64,000 bases of DNA, taken from the NCBI RefSeq assembly GCF_000721495.1, contig NZ_JOHY01000003.1, forward strand, positions 244,279 through 308,278. Direction: 5' to 3'. Both the position numbers and the translations under genes were made by a program. The notes beneath the pieces are model-generated. The model did not search any database. It saw nothing but the letters and a program-made list of their open reading frames with translations, and was not told the DNA's origin. Shown here piece after piece: positions 1-8,302 of the stretch (its first letter is position 1; each line of letters opens with the position of its first letter). This DNA is from Streptomyces sp. NRRL F-5123 (lineage in GTDB: Bacteria; Actinomycetota; Actinomycetes; Streptomycetales; Streptomycetaceae).

Positions 1-418
1 TTTCGAGGAAGGCCCCGACCCGGTCGTAGACGTCCGCGCCGCTCTCCCCCATCGCGAAGCGGTAGAAGAAGTGGCCGTAGGCGTCGCGCGCCTTGCGCTG
101 CCGGTGGATGTCCTCGATGTCCTGCCAGTTGCCCCAGTCCTGCTCGCGCAGCCGCGGTTCCTCACTGGCCCGGGTGAGCCGCGGGTCCAGCCCCAGCGCG
201 CGGTAGGTGTGCCACGTACGGCGGTACGGGGACACGAACGCCTGGACGCGCTCGTCGCCGAACAGCTCCCGCAGCCGCGCCCCTGCTTCGGTGGCCTGGC
301 GCAGGCCCTTCTCGGTCAGCTCCAGGGCGTGGTCCGGCACCCGCTCGTAGATGGTGTCGTCGTAGTTGCCCTGGGACTCACCGTGGCGGATGAGCACGAT
401 ACGGCGAGGACGTCCCAT
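1..418 (-). CDS. Histidine phosphatase family protein (partial, C-terminus off the window)
   Basis: The start codon is ATG at 416-418. The protein begins MGRPRRIVLIRHGESQGNYD, where RHGES is the phosphohistidine signature of the histidine phosphatase (phosphoglycerate mutase-like) superfamily. The visible part also has the usual sequence around RAFVSPYRRTYHT-type positions (here FVSPYRRTYHTY), which supplies the second conserved Arg. The gene runs off the left edge after about 139 residues, so the distal catalytic His lies outside. Members dephosphorylate small metabolites or proteins; the substrate cannot be told from sequence. It is followed on the same strand upstream by the DUF4937 gene. 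Confidence 0.85.
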   Translation of the reverse strand, partial: MGRPRRIVLIRHGESQGNYDDTIYERVPDHALELTEKGLRQATEAGARLRELFGDERVQAFVSPYRRTWHTYRALGLDPRLTRASEEPRLREQDWGNWQDIEDIHRQRKARDAYGHFFYRFAMGESGADVYDRVGAFLE

Positions 419-513
419 GCGGATCACCCTATGGTGCGATCCGGCCCCTGGCTCGTCGGGGCCCCGGGAGGCAGCCCCTCGCGGCGTCTGGGGGCGGCGG
501 CGCGGGCCCGTGC

Positions 514-1119
514 TCAGACCGTCCACTCCGGCACCACGTCCACGACGTCCCCCGCCACGGACAGCACGTCGGCGTCCAGGTCGGCCCGCTGCGACAACCG
601 CGCCACCGCGCCCTCGCGGTACTTGCCGTGCTCGGTCGCGGAGTCCCACGCCGAGAGCACCAGGAAGTCGCCGTCCGCCCCCTCGGCGAAGACACCGCGC
701 AGCATCCCGGGCGAGCCGGCCATGGCCGGATTCCAGACCCGCTCCTGCATCTGGACGAAGTGGCCCACGCGGTCCGGACGCACCTTGCACAGCGCCACCC
801 GGAGCAGGTCCGCGTCGGAGAAGCGCGGCTCGAACCCGACCTTCACGTCCAGCCGGTGGGCGAAGGTCCGTGCGGCGAGCATCTCGTACGTGCCCGTCTG
901 CGCCGATGCCAGCTCGTCGTGCGGACCGGCCATGAACGCGTCGTAGGACCGCTGCCCGTCCCAGAAGGCGAAGAGATGCGCCACCCCGGGCTGCGAACGG
1001 CTCCAGCCGCCGCCCTGCCCGTGGAATCCCGGGCGGTTCCTGAGCGCCGCCCACCCGCGTTGACCCCGGTCGAAACCGTCCTGGTCGAGGACTCCGCAGC
1101 GTATCCACTTCACCAACAC
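514..1119 (-). CDS. DUF4937 / YdbC-like domain protein
   Basis: This is a predicted cytoplasmic protein of about 201 residues that starts VKWIRCGVLDQDGFDRGQRG and contains repeated Trp/His-rich segments such as GVAHLFAFWDGQRSYDAFM and a C-terminal FLVLSAWDSATEHGKYREG block typical of dimeric alpha/beta-barrel-like folds (ABM or YdbC type). The start is ambiguous among GTG 1119, TTG 1116 and GTG 1113; I use the first. The longer open frame to 1227 would run into the nrdJ terminator hairpin, so it is unlikely. No catalytic motif is recognised and no function is claimed. Family assignment rests on recall of the Streptomyces YdbC-like family. Confidence 0.7.
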   Translation of the reverse strand: MLVKWIRCGVLDQDGFDRGQRGWAALRNRPGFHGQGGGWSRSQPGVAHLFAFWDGQRSYDAFMAGPHDELASAQTGTYEMLAARTFAHRLDVKVGFEPRFSDADLLRVALCKVRPDRVGHFVQMQERVWNPAMAGSPGMLRGVFAEGADGDFLVLSAWDSATEHGKYREGAVARLSQRADLDADVLSVAGDVVDVVPEWTV

Positions 1120-1181
1120 CGCGCCATCGTAGTGGCGCGCAGCCCGTCGTTCGTCCCCTCCGCCGCACCCGCCCGGGCGCG

Positions 1182-1225
1182 GACAGGGGTGGGGACACGG
1201 CCAGGGCCGTGTCCCCACCCCTGTC
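1182..1225 (-). terminator. Strong hairpin terminator of the nrdR-nrdJ operon
   Basis: Two perfectly complementary 21-nt arms (1182-1202 and 1205-1225) are separated by only 2 nt. The hairpin lies about 50 nt beyond the nrdJ stop codon. There is no long T-run, as is common in Streptomyces. It also insulates the downstream YdbC-like gene. Confidence 0.8.
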
Positions 1226-1276
1226 ACCCGCGAAACCGGCCGGTCAGCGGATCAGCCGAACGTGCGATCCGCCCGA

Positions 1277-4156
1277 TCAGCTGCAGCCGCTCGTGGAGCC
1301 GCAGCCCTCGCACAGGTAGCAGCTGCCCGCGCGGCGCATCTTCGTACCGCAGGAGAAGCACAGCGGAGCGTCGGCGTTGAGGCCGAGCTGGATCTCCAGC
1401 AGCTCCGTGGAGTTGTGCGCCTCCTTGGGCGCCGGTGCGGCCGCAGCCGGCTTGGCCACGGTCAGCGGCGTGCGGGGCTCGACCTGCCGCGGCGCGGACT
1501 GCGCCAGGCCCTCGACGTCCACGTCGTCCTCGGCCGCCTCGTACGAGCCGGTGTCAAGGTGCCGCTGCCGCTCGGAGGCGGAGTGGATACCGAGGGCGGA
1601 GCGGGTCTCGAACGGCAGGAAGTCCAGCGCCAGGCGGCGGAAGATGTAGTCGACGATCGACTGCGCCATCCGCACGTCCGGGTCGTCCGTGAGCCCGGCC
1701 GGCTCGAAGCGCATGTTGGTGAACTTCGAGACGTACGTCTCCAGCGGGACGCCGTACTGCATGCCCACGGACACGGCGATGGAGAAGGCGTCCATCATGC
1801 CCGCCAGGGTCGAGCCCTGCTTGGACATCTTCAGGAAGACCTCGCCGAGGCCGTCGTCCGGGTACGAGTTCGCCGTCATGTAGCCCTCGGCGCCGCCCAC
1901 GGTGAAGGACGTCGTGATGCCCGGACGGCCCTTGGGCAGCCGCTTGCGCACCGGGTGGTACTCGACGACCTTCTCGGCCGCCGCGGGCGCTGAGGCGGCC
2001 TTCTCGGCCTTCGTGTCGTCCTTCTTCTTCGCCGACAGCGGCTGGCCGACCTTGCAGTTGTCGCGGTAGATCGCGAGCGCCTTGAGGCCGAGCTTCCAGC
2101 CCTCGTAGTAGACCTCCTCGACCTCCTCGACGGTGGCCGACTCCGGCAGGTTCACCGTCTTGGAGATCGCGCCGGACAGGAAGGGCTGCGCGGCGGCCAT
2201 CATCCGCACGTGGCCCATGGCCGAGATCGCCCGCTCGCCCATGGCGCAGTCGAAGACCTCGTAGTGCTCCTGCTTGAGGCCGGGGGCGTCGACGACGTTG
2301 CCGTGCTCGGAGATGTGGGCGACGATCGCCTCGATCTGCTCGGGCTGGTAGCCGAGCCTGCGCAGCGCGGTCGGAACGGTGTTGTTCACGATCTGCATCG
2401 AGCCGCCGCCGACCAGCTTCTTGAACTTCACCAGCGCCAGGTCCGGTTCGACACCCGTGGTGTCGCAGTCCATCATCAGGCCGATGGTGCCGGTGGGAGC
2501 GAGCACCGACGCCTGGGCGTTGCGGAATCCGTTCTTCTCGCCGAGACGCACCACGTCCTGCCAGGCCTCGGTCGCCGCGGCCCACACCGGGGTGTCCAGG
2601 TCGTCCATCCGGCGGGCGGCGCCGTTGGCGTCGGCGTGCTGCTTCATGACGCGCTTGTGGGCGTCGGCGTTGCGGGCGTAGCCGTCGTACGGGCCGACGA
2701 CCGCGGCGAGCTCCGCGGACCGCTTGTAGGACGTACCGGTCATCAGCGAGGTGATCGCGCCGGCCAGCGCGCGGCCGCCGTCGGAGTCGTACGCGTGGCC
2801 GGTGGCCATGAGCAGGGCGCCGAGGTTGGCGTAGCCGATGCCCAGCTGGCGGAAGGCACGCGTGGTCTCGCCGATCTTCTCGGTCGGGAAGTCGGCGAAG
2901 CAGATGGAGATGTCCATCGCCGTGATGACCAGCTCGACGACCTTGGCGAACCGCTCGACGTCGAAGGACTGGTTGCCCTTGCCGTCGTCGCGCAGGAACT
3001 TGAGCAGGTTCAGCGAGGCCAGGTTGCAGCTGGAGTTGTCCAGGTGCATGTACTCGCTGCACGGGTTGGACGCGGTGATACGACCGGTCTCCGGCGAGGT
3101 GTGCCAGTGGTTGATCGTGTCGTCGTACTGGATGCCGGGGTCGGCACACGCCCAGGCGGCCTCGGCGAGCTTGCGGAAGAGCGACCGGGCGTCGATCTGC
3201 TCGATGACCTCACCGGTCATCCGCGCGCGCAGGCCGAAGGGCGCGCCCGACTCGTAGGCCTTCATGAACTCGTCGTTCACGCGGACCGAGTTGTTGGCGT
3301 TCTGGTACTGGACGGAGGTGATGTCGTCGCCGCCCAGGTCCATGTCGAAGCCCGCGTCCCGCAGGGCGCGGATCTTCTCCTCCTCCTTGACCTTGGTCTC
3401 GATGAAGGCCTCGACGTCCGGGTGGTCGACGTCCAGCACGACCATCTTGGCGGCGCGGCGGGTGGCACCGCCCGACTTGATGGTGCCCGCCGACGCGTCG
3501 GCGCCGCGCATGAAGGAGACCGGGCCCGAAGCGTTTCCGCCGGACGACAGCAGCTCCTTGGAGGAGCGGATACGGGACAGGTTCAGGCCCGCGCCCGAGC
3601 CGCCCTTGAAGATCATCCCCTCTTCCTTGTACCAGTCGAGGATCGACTCCATGGAGTCGTCGACGGACAGGATGAAGCAGGCGGAGACCTGCTGGGGCTG
3701 CGCGGTGCCGACGTTGAACCAGACCGGCGAGTTGAAGCTGAAGACCTGGTGCAGAAGCGCGTAGGTCAGCTCGTGCTCGAAGACCTCGGCGTCCTCGGGG
3801 GAGGCGAAGTAGCCGTGCTGCTCACCGGCCTTGCGGTAGGTGAGCACGACCCGGTCGATCAGCTGGCGCAGGCTCTTCTCGCGCCGCGGGCTGCCCACAG
3901 CGCCGCGGAAGTACTTGCTGGTGACGATGTTGACCGCGTTCACCGACCAGAAGCCGGGGAACTCGACACCACGCTGCTCGAAGTTGATCGAACCGTCGCG
4001 CCAGTTGGTCATGACGACGTCACGGTGCTCCCACTCCACCTCGTCGTACGGGTGCACGCCGGGAGTGGTGTGGATGCGCTCCATGCGCAGCCCCTTGCCT
4101 GCTTTGGACCCCTTGGTGCGGGAACCGCGTGCCGGGCCGCTCGTCGTCTCTGTCAT
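1277..4156 (-). CDS. nrdJ: Vitamin B12-dependent (class II) ribonucleoside-diphosphate reductase
   Basis: The 959-residue protein reduces ribonucleotides to deoxyribonucleotides using adenosylcobalamin to make the active-site thiyl radical, so it works with or without oxygen. Visible family features are the N-terminal Cys in SACFILSVDDSMESILDW, the substrate-loop segment KGGSGAGLNLSRIRSS, the radical-site region NPCSEYMHLDNSSCNLASLN near residue 365, and a C-terminal zinc/redox cysteine cluster CFSCGTKMRRAGSCYLCEGC that ends in the tail GCGSTSGCS. The length fits the Streptomyces enzyme. It lies 118 nt downstream of nrdR on the same strand. Tandem NrdR boxes before nrdR and a strong hairpin after nrdJ define a two-gene operon that is presumably repressed by NrdR when dATP/ATP is high. 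No B12 riboswitch is visible, which fits nrdRJ as opposed to nrdABS. Confidence 0.97.
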   Translation of the reverse strand: MTETTSGPARGSRTKGSKAGKGLRMERIHTTPGVHPYDEVEWEHRDVVMTNWRDGSINFEQRGVEFPGFWSVNAVNIVTSKYFRGAVGSPRREKSLRQLIDRVVLTYRKAGEQHGYFASPEDAEVFEHELTYALLHQVFSFNSPVWFNVGTAQPQQVSACFILSVDDSMESILDWYKEEGMIFKGGSGAGLNLSRIRSSKELLSSGGNASGPVSFMRGADASAGTIKSGGATRRAAKMVVLDVDHPDVEAFIETKVKEEEKIRALRDAGFDMDLGGDDITSVQYQNANNSVRVNDEFMKAYESGAPFGLRARMTGEVIEQIDARSLFRKLAEAAWACADPGIQYDDTINHWHTSPETGRITASNPCSEYMHLDNSSCNLASLNLLKFLRDDGKGNQSFDVERFAKVVELVITAMDISICFADFPTEKIGETTRAFRQLGIGYANLGALLMATGHAYDSDGGRALAGAITSLMTGTSYKRSAELAAVVGPYDGYARNADAHKRVMKQHADANGAARRMDDLDTPVWAAATEAWQDVVRLGEKNGFRNAQASVLAPTGTIGLMMDCDTTGVEPDLALVKFKKLVGGGSMQIVNNTVPTALRRLGYQPEQIEAIVAHISEHGNVVDAPGLKQEHYEVFDCAMGERAISAMGHVRMMAAAQPFLSGAISKTVNLPESATVEEVEEVYYEGWKLGLKALAIYRDNCKVGQPLSAKKKDDTKAEKAASAPAAAEKVVEYHPVRKRLPKGRPGITTSFTVGGAEGYMTANSYPDDGLGEVFLKMSKQGSTLAGMMDAFSIAVSVGMQYGVPLETYVSKFTNMRFEPAGLTDDPDVRMAQSIVDYIFRRLALDFLPFETRSALGIHSASERQRHLDTGSYEAAEDDVDVEGLAQSAPRQVEPRTPLTVAKPAAAAPAPKEAHNSTELLEIQLGLNADAPLCFSCGTKMRRAGSCYLCEGCGSTSGCS

Positions 4157-4274
4157 GCCGCCTCCCTATACGGGCAAAACGCCCTGATGTGCCCGGATCT
4201 TCCCCGCGGCACGGTGATGTTCATGGCCTCGGCGCGGGGCGCTCCGGCAGCTGTGTCTGTGTCCTGCGCGCCGC

Positions 4275-4787
4275 TCAGTCGGCGGCGGATGCGGGCGCGG
4301 GGACACCGAGGTCCTCGTCGAGCCCGCCAGGAGTGGTGGGTGGCAGCTGCTCGCGCAGCTCCGTGATGGCCCTCTCGAAGTCCTCGAGCGAATCGAACGC
4401 GCGGTAGACCGAGGCGAACCGCAGATACGCGACGAGGTCGAGGTCCTGAAGCGGGCCGAGTATGGCCAGTCCCACGTCGTGGGTCGACAGCTCCGCGCTG
4501 CCGGTGGCCCTGACCGCCTCCTCGACGCGCTGCCCCAGCTGGGCGAGGGCGTCCTCGGTGACGGGGCGGCCCTGACAGGCCTTGCGCACGCCGGCGATGA
4601 CCTTGCTGCGGCTGAAGGGTTCGGTGACGCCGCTGCGCTTGATCACCATCAGTGACGCCGTCTCCACCGTGGTGAAGCGGCGGCCGCAGTCCGGACACTG
4701 GCGGCGCCGGCGGATCGAGGCGCCGTCGTCCGTGGTGCGGCTGTCGACGACGCGGCTGTCGGAGTGCCGGCAGAAGGGGCAGTGCAT
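4275..4787 (-). CDS. nrdR: Transcriptional repressor NrdR
   Basis: This 170-residue nucleotide-sensing repressor of ribonucleotide reductase genes begins [17 protein letters not shown]. Cys3, Cys6, Cys31 and Cys34 form the zinc ribbon that binds NrdR boxes. The following ATP-cone domain carries [20 protein letters not shown], the usual nucleotide-binding sequence. The start is ATG at 4785-4787, because the zinc ribbon must sit at the extreme N-terminus; the longer open frame to 4952 would cover the promoter. It is cotranscribed with nrdJ. Two palindromes at 4921-4968 look like its own operator, which implies autoregulation. Confidence 0.97.
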   Translation of the reverse strand: MHCPFCRHSDSRVVDSRTTDDGASIRRRRQCPDCGRRFTTVETASLMVIKRSGVTEPFSRSKVIAGVRKACQGRPVTEDALAQLGQRVEEAVRATGSAELSTHDVGLAILGPLQDLDLVAYLRFASVYRAFDSLEDFERAITELREQLPPTTPGGLDEDLGVPAPASAAD

Positions 4788-4920
4788 CGTTCCTACTCCC
4801 TCCCTCGCTCCATGACGAGCGCGCACGACGACAGGGCTTCCGCAGTGTCGTACGACCCCGTGGAGCAGCCCCAAGCATAGGCGATTCCCCGGGCGTTGGC
4901 CCCTCGAGGCCGTCGACCGG

Positions 4921-4968
4921 ACCACAACCGGTGGTGGTGGAACCCTATCCAACCACTAGATGTTGGTT
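4921..4968 (-). promoter_or_regulatory. Tandem NrdR-box-like operator upstream of nrdR-nrdJ
   Basis: There are two imperfect palindromes. One spans 4921-4938 (ACCAC..ACCGGT..GTGGT, centre 4929.5) and the other 4951-4968 (AACCACTAGATGTTGGTT, centre 4959.5). The centres are 30 bp apart, about three helical turns, as described for paired NrdR boxes in bacterial nrd promoters. The second fits the known box consensus (AC-x-CTA-x-AT-x-T-TG) best. Position, about 135-180 nt before the nrdR start, fits promoter occlusion. Confidence 0.7.
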
Positions 4969-5253
4969 CGCCGCATCCGACCCCACCCTTGGCGCGTGTC
5001 GCGGCTCGCGGGGCGGAGGAGGCCGCGGGGGCGCATACCGGGGCAGCACGGGGGAGGTGGTGACACACTGGAAAGCGGCGCCGCCCGAGCGTCACGGCGG
5101 CCCTCGGCCGGGATACGGACTGCGGGCGTGCGGGTCGCGGCGAGCGACTTCGGGGGACCCACCGGGACTCACGCAGCCCCTTCAGAATCGAACTTCCCTT
5201 CGATCAATACACCCGGTACCTTGATCACGTCAGCGGATTTATGCAAATTCACT

Positions 5254-5267
5254 CGAACGTGTGTTTG
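5254..5267 (+). promoter_or_regulatory. LexA-binding SOS box of lexA
   Basis: CGAACGTGTGTTTG matches the Gram-positive LexA consensus CGAACRNNYGTTYG at every defined position. It lies 104 nt before the lexA start, in the AT-richer promoter segment, so LexA is expected to repress its own gene. Confidence 0.9.
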
Positions 5268-5370
5268 GCGCAACCTTTCGAAACCCACTACCGTTGTACT
5301 AACTGCCCGCGGCTGGGAAGCGGGCCTCCCGCACTTCACGCGGTGGGAGAACATCTCGAAAGGGGCCGCC

Positions 5371-6150
5371 GTGACCACCGCCGCAGAGAGCGCCACAGCG
5401 ACATTGACCGCCCATGACCGCTCCCCCGATCGAATCGGCCCGTTGGACGTGATGAACGAAGAGAACAGCCCGAAGCCCGCGCGCTCCCTCCCCGGACGGC
5501 CCCCGGGTATTCGCGCCGACAGCTCCGGTCTCACCGAACGCCAGCGCAGGGTCATCGACGTCATCAGGGATTCGGTCCAGCGCCGCGGATACCCGCCGTC
5601 CATGCGGGAAATCGGGCAGGCCGTGGGCCTGTCGAGCACGTCATCGGTCGCCCATCAGCTGATGGCACTGGAGCGGAAGGGCTTTCTGCGGCGCGACCCG
5701 CACCGGCCCAGGGCGTACGAGGTCCGCGCCTCCGACGCCGGGCACCCGCAGCCCACCGACACCTCGGGCAAGCCGTCGGCGTCCTACGTCCCGCTCGTCG
5801 GGCGGATCGCGGCAGGCGGTCCGATCCTCGCCGAGGAGTCGGTCGAGGACGTCTTCCCGCTGCCCCGCCAGCTCGTGGGCGACGGTGAGCTGTTCGTACT
5901 CAAGGTGGTCGGCGACTCCATGATCGAGGCCGCGATCTGCGACGGCGACTGGGTGACCGTCCGCCGGCAGCCCGTCGCCGAGAACGGCGACATCGTGGCG
6001 GCCATGCTCGACGGAGAGGCCACGGTCAAGCGCTTCAAGCGGGACAACGGCCACGTATGGCTGCTGCCGCACAATGCCGCCTACCAGCCCATCCCCGGGG
6101 ACGAGGCCACCATCCTGGGCAAGGTCGTGGCGGTGTTGCGCCGGGTCTGA
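5371..6150 (+). CDS. lexA: SOS regulon repressor LexA
   Basis: LexA represses DNA-damage genes and cleaves itself when RecA nucleoprotein filaments form. The 259-residue protein has a Streptomyces-type N-terminal extension of about 45 residues, a winged-helix domain ([20 protein letters not shown], then [20 protein letters not shown]), the cleavage site A148-G149 in [12 protein letters not shown], catalytic Ser183 in GDSM, and catalytic Lys220 in ATVKRF. The start is GTG 5371, preceded by the ribosome binding site GAAAGGGG; upstream in-frame codons would cross the SOS box. It is divergent from nrdR and convergent with the helicase, with a hairpin between. Confidence 0.97.
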   Translation: MTTAAESATATLTAHDRSPDRIGPLDVMNEENSPKPARSLPGRPPGIRADSSGLTERQRRVIDVIRDSVQRRGYPPSMREIGQAVGLSSTSSVAHQLMALERKGFLRRDPHRPRAYEVRASDAGHPQPTDTSGKPSASYVPLVGRIAAGGPILAEESVEDVFPLPRQLVGDGELFVLKVVGDSMIEAAICDGDWVTVRRQPVAENGDIVAAMLDGEATVKRFKRDNGHVWLLPHNAAYQPIPGDEATILGKVVAVLRRV

Positions 6151-6170
6151 CACCGCCGGGTCCTCCACGC

Positions 6171-6200
6171 GCCCCGGAAACCGTACGGCGGTTCCGGGGC
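6171..6200. terminator. Hairpin between convergent lexA and helicase genes
   Basis: The arms 6171-6183 and 6189-6200 pair over 12 bp with a single bulged A. The hairpin sits 20 nt after the lexA stop and 30 nt before the helicase stop, so it can serve both strands. Confidence 0.6.
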
Positions 6201-6229
6201 CGGGCCCGTTTCCCCGCGGCCCCGAGCGC

Positions 6230-8200
6230 TCAGGCCTTGGCCGCCGCGTCGATGGCGGCCAGCGAGCGGCGCACCTGATTGCGGTCCGTCGTGTACCAGA
6301 GGTCAGGCATGGACGCCCGCAGGAAGCCGCCGTACCGGGCGTTGGCGAGCCGCGGGTCCAGCACGGCGACGACACCGCGGTCGCCGGAGGCCCTGATCAG
6401 CCGGCCGGCGCCCTGCGCCATCAGCAGCGCCGCGTGCGTGGCGGCCACCGCCATGAATCCGTTGCCGCCGTGCTCCTCCACCGATTTCTGCCGCGCGCTC
6501 ATCAGCGGATCGTCGGGGCGCGGGAACGGGATCCGGTCCATCACCACCAGCTGGCAGTTGGCCCCCGGCACGTCCACCCCTTGCCACAGCGACAGCGTGC
6601 CGAACAGGCACGTCTCCGCGTCCTCCGAGAAGGTTCTGATCAGCTCGCCCAGCGTCTCCTCGCCCTGGAGCAGCACGGGATTCTTCAGCCGCTCCCGCAT
6701 CGCCTCCGCGGCGGCCTGGGCGCCGCGCATGGAGGAGAACAGCCCGAGCGTCCGGCCGCCGGCGGCCTCGATGAGTTCGGCCAGTTCGTCCAGCATGTCC
6801 GCCCGGCCGGAGTCCCGGCCCGGGGCGGACAGATGCCTGGCGACGTAAAGGATGCCCTGCTTGCGGTAGTCGAAGGGCGATCCGACGTCGATGCCCTTCC
6901 AGGGCGCCTGCTCCTCCCCCGCCGTGCCCTCCGCGGCCAGGCCGAGGGACGCCGCGACTCCGTTGAAGTCGCCGCCCAGCTTGAGGGTGGCCGAGGTGAG
7001 GACGACCGAGCGCTCCGTGAACAGCTTCTCGCGCAGCAGGCCGGACACGTTGAGCGGGGCGACGCGCAGCGAGGCGCCGTAGCGGTCGTGCCGGTCGCAC
7101 CAGACCACGTCGTACTCGGATGCGGAGACGAGCCGCTCGCTCACCTCGTGCACGTGCTCGACTGCGGCCAGGGCCTGCTTGCGCACCGCGTCCTCGTCCT
7201 GGACGGACTTGTCGCGCGTGTCGCCCAGCGAAGTGATCACCAGGCGGCAGGCGTCGCGCAGCGCCGCCAGGACGTACAGCAGATCCTCGGGGATCGGCTC
7301 CAGGCGGCCCGGCAGGGCCAGTTCCATGACCCGCTCGAAGCCCTCGGAGGCGCTCATCAGCGCGTCCGCCGCCTTCTCGTTGACCAGCCGGGCGGCACGC
7401 TTCACCGCGCGGTTCACGCTGCCGGGGGTGAGTTCGCCGGTGGCGACGCCGGTGACGCGGGAGACCAGTTCGTGCGCCTCGTCGATGATCAGCACTTCGT
7501 GGCTCGGCAGCACCGGTGTGCCCTCGATGGCGTCGATCGCCAACAGCGCGTGGTTGGTGACGACCACGTCCGCCAGCTTGGCGCGCTCGCGGGCGGCCTC
7601 GGCGAAGCACTCCGCACCGTACGCGCACTTGGTGGCGCCGAGGCATTCGCGCGAGCTGACCGACACCTGGCCCCACGCCCGGTCCGACACGCCGGGGGTC
7701 AGGCCGTCGCGGTCACCGGTCTCCGTCTCGTCCGCCCAGTCCCGCATACGGAGCAGGTCCTGACCGAGCTTGCTGGTCGGCGCGGCGGCCTCGAAAGGGT
7801 CGAAGAGGCCCTCCTCGTCGTCCTGCGGCACTCCTTCGTGCAGGCGGTGCAGGCACAGGTAGTTCGACCGGCCCTTGAGCATCGCGAACTGCGGCTCTCG
7901 GCGGAGCAGCGGCCGCAGCGCGGTGACCGTCCGCGGGAGGTCGCGCTCGACGAGCTGGCGCTGGAGCGCGAGGGTGGCCGTGGCCACGACCACCCGCTCG
8001 CCGTGGGCGAGAGCGGGCACCAGATATCCGAGGGACTTGCCGGTCCCGGTACCGGCCTGGACGAGCAGATGCGACTGGTCGTCCACGGCGGCGGCGACGG
8101 CCTCGGCCATGGTGACCTGGCCGGCCCGCTCCACCCCGCCGACGGCGGTGACGGCGGCGTGCAGCAGGTCGGTGAGTGCGGGTGGTGGCGTGTCAGTCAT
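6230..8200 (-). CDS. ATP-dependent DNA helicase, DinG/XPD-like (iron-sulfur SF2)
   Basis: The 656-residue helicase has Walker A QAGTGTGKS (about residues 47-55), the Walker B/DEAH box LIIDEAHEL (about 240), the iron-sulfur cluster cysteine cluster in SSRECLGATKCAYGAECF, and motif VI in MAQGAGRLIRASGDRG. Such 5'-3' helicases unwind damaged or R-loop-containing DNA and belong to the DinG/YoaA branch. In this window it lies next to lexA but no SOS box was seen before its start, so control by LexA is not supported. It is divergent from the NYN-FHA gene, with 102 nt between the starts. Confidence 0.92.
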   Translation of the reverse strand: MTDTPPPALTDLLHAAVTAVGGVERAGQVTMAEAVAAAVDDQSHLLVQAGTGTGKSLGYLVPALAHGERVVVATATLALQRQLVERDLPRTVTALRPLLRREPQFAMLKGRSNYLCLHRLHEGVPQDDEEGLFDPFEAAAPTSKLGQDLLRMRDWADETETGDRDGLTPGVSDRAWGQVSVSSRECLGATKCAYGAECFAEAARERAKLADVVVTNHALLAIDAIEGTPVLPSHEVLIIDEAHELVSRVTGVATGELTPGSVNRAVKRAARLVNEKAADALMSASEGFERVMELALPGRLEPIPEDLLYVLAALRDACRLVITSLGDTRDKSVQDEDAVRKQALAAVEHVHEVSERLVSASEYDVVWCDRHDRYGASLRVAPLNVSGLLREKLFTERSVVLTSATLKLGGDFNGVAASLGLAAEGTAGEEQAPWKGIDVGSPFDYRKQGILYVARHLSAPGRDSGRADMLDELAELIEAAGGRTLGLFSSMRGAQAAAEAMRERLKNPVLLQGEETLGELIRTFSEDAETCLFGTLSLWQGVDVPGANCQLVVMDRIPFPRPDDPLMSARQKSVEEHGGNGFMAVAATHAALLMAQGAGRLIRASGDRGVVAVLDPRLANARYGGFLRASMPDLWYTTDRNQVRRSLAAIDAAAKA

Positions 8201-8302
8201 AGGAAGGCAAGCCTACGGGCAGCCACCGACAACGCCGTCCGGAAGCGCTCACCCGGTCGTCCGCGGGACCGGTCCCGTCCCGCGGTGCTAATTTCTGGTC
8301 AC

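Larger units (their letters stand above)
4788..5370. other. Divergent regulatory region between nrdR and lexA
   Basis: This 583-nt stretch has no convincing gene. On the nrdR side it holds the tandem NrdR boxes (4921-4968). On the lexA side it holds the SOS box (5254-5267) and a less GC-rich promoter segment at about 5220-5310. The central part (about 4980-5160) is GC-rich and shows nothing recognisable. Open frames crossing it have no ribosome binding site and simply extend lexA or oppose it. Confidence 0.7.

Noticed and set aside
4788..5370. A cobalamin riboswitch before nrdR-nrdJ
   Set aside because: I looked for the B12-box pattern and saw none. The operon uses NrdR boxes; the riboswitch belongs to nrdAB-type genes in Streptomyces.
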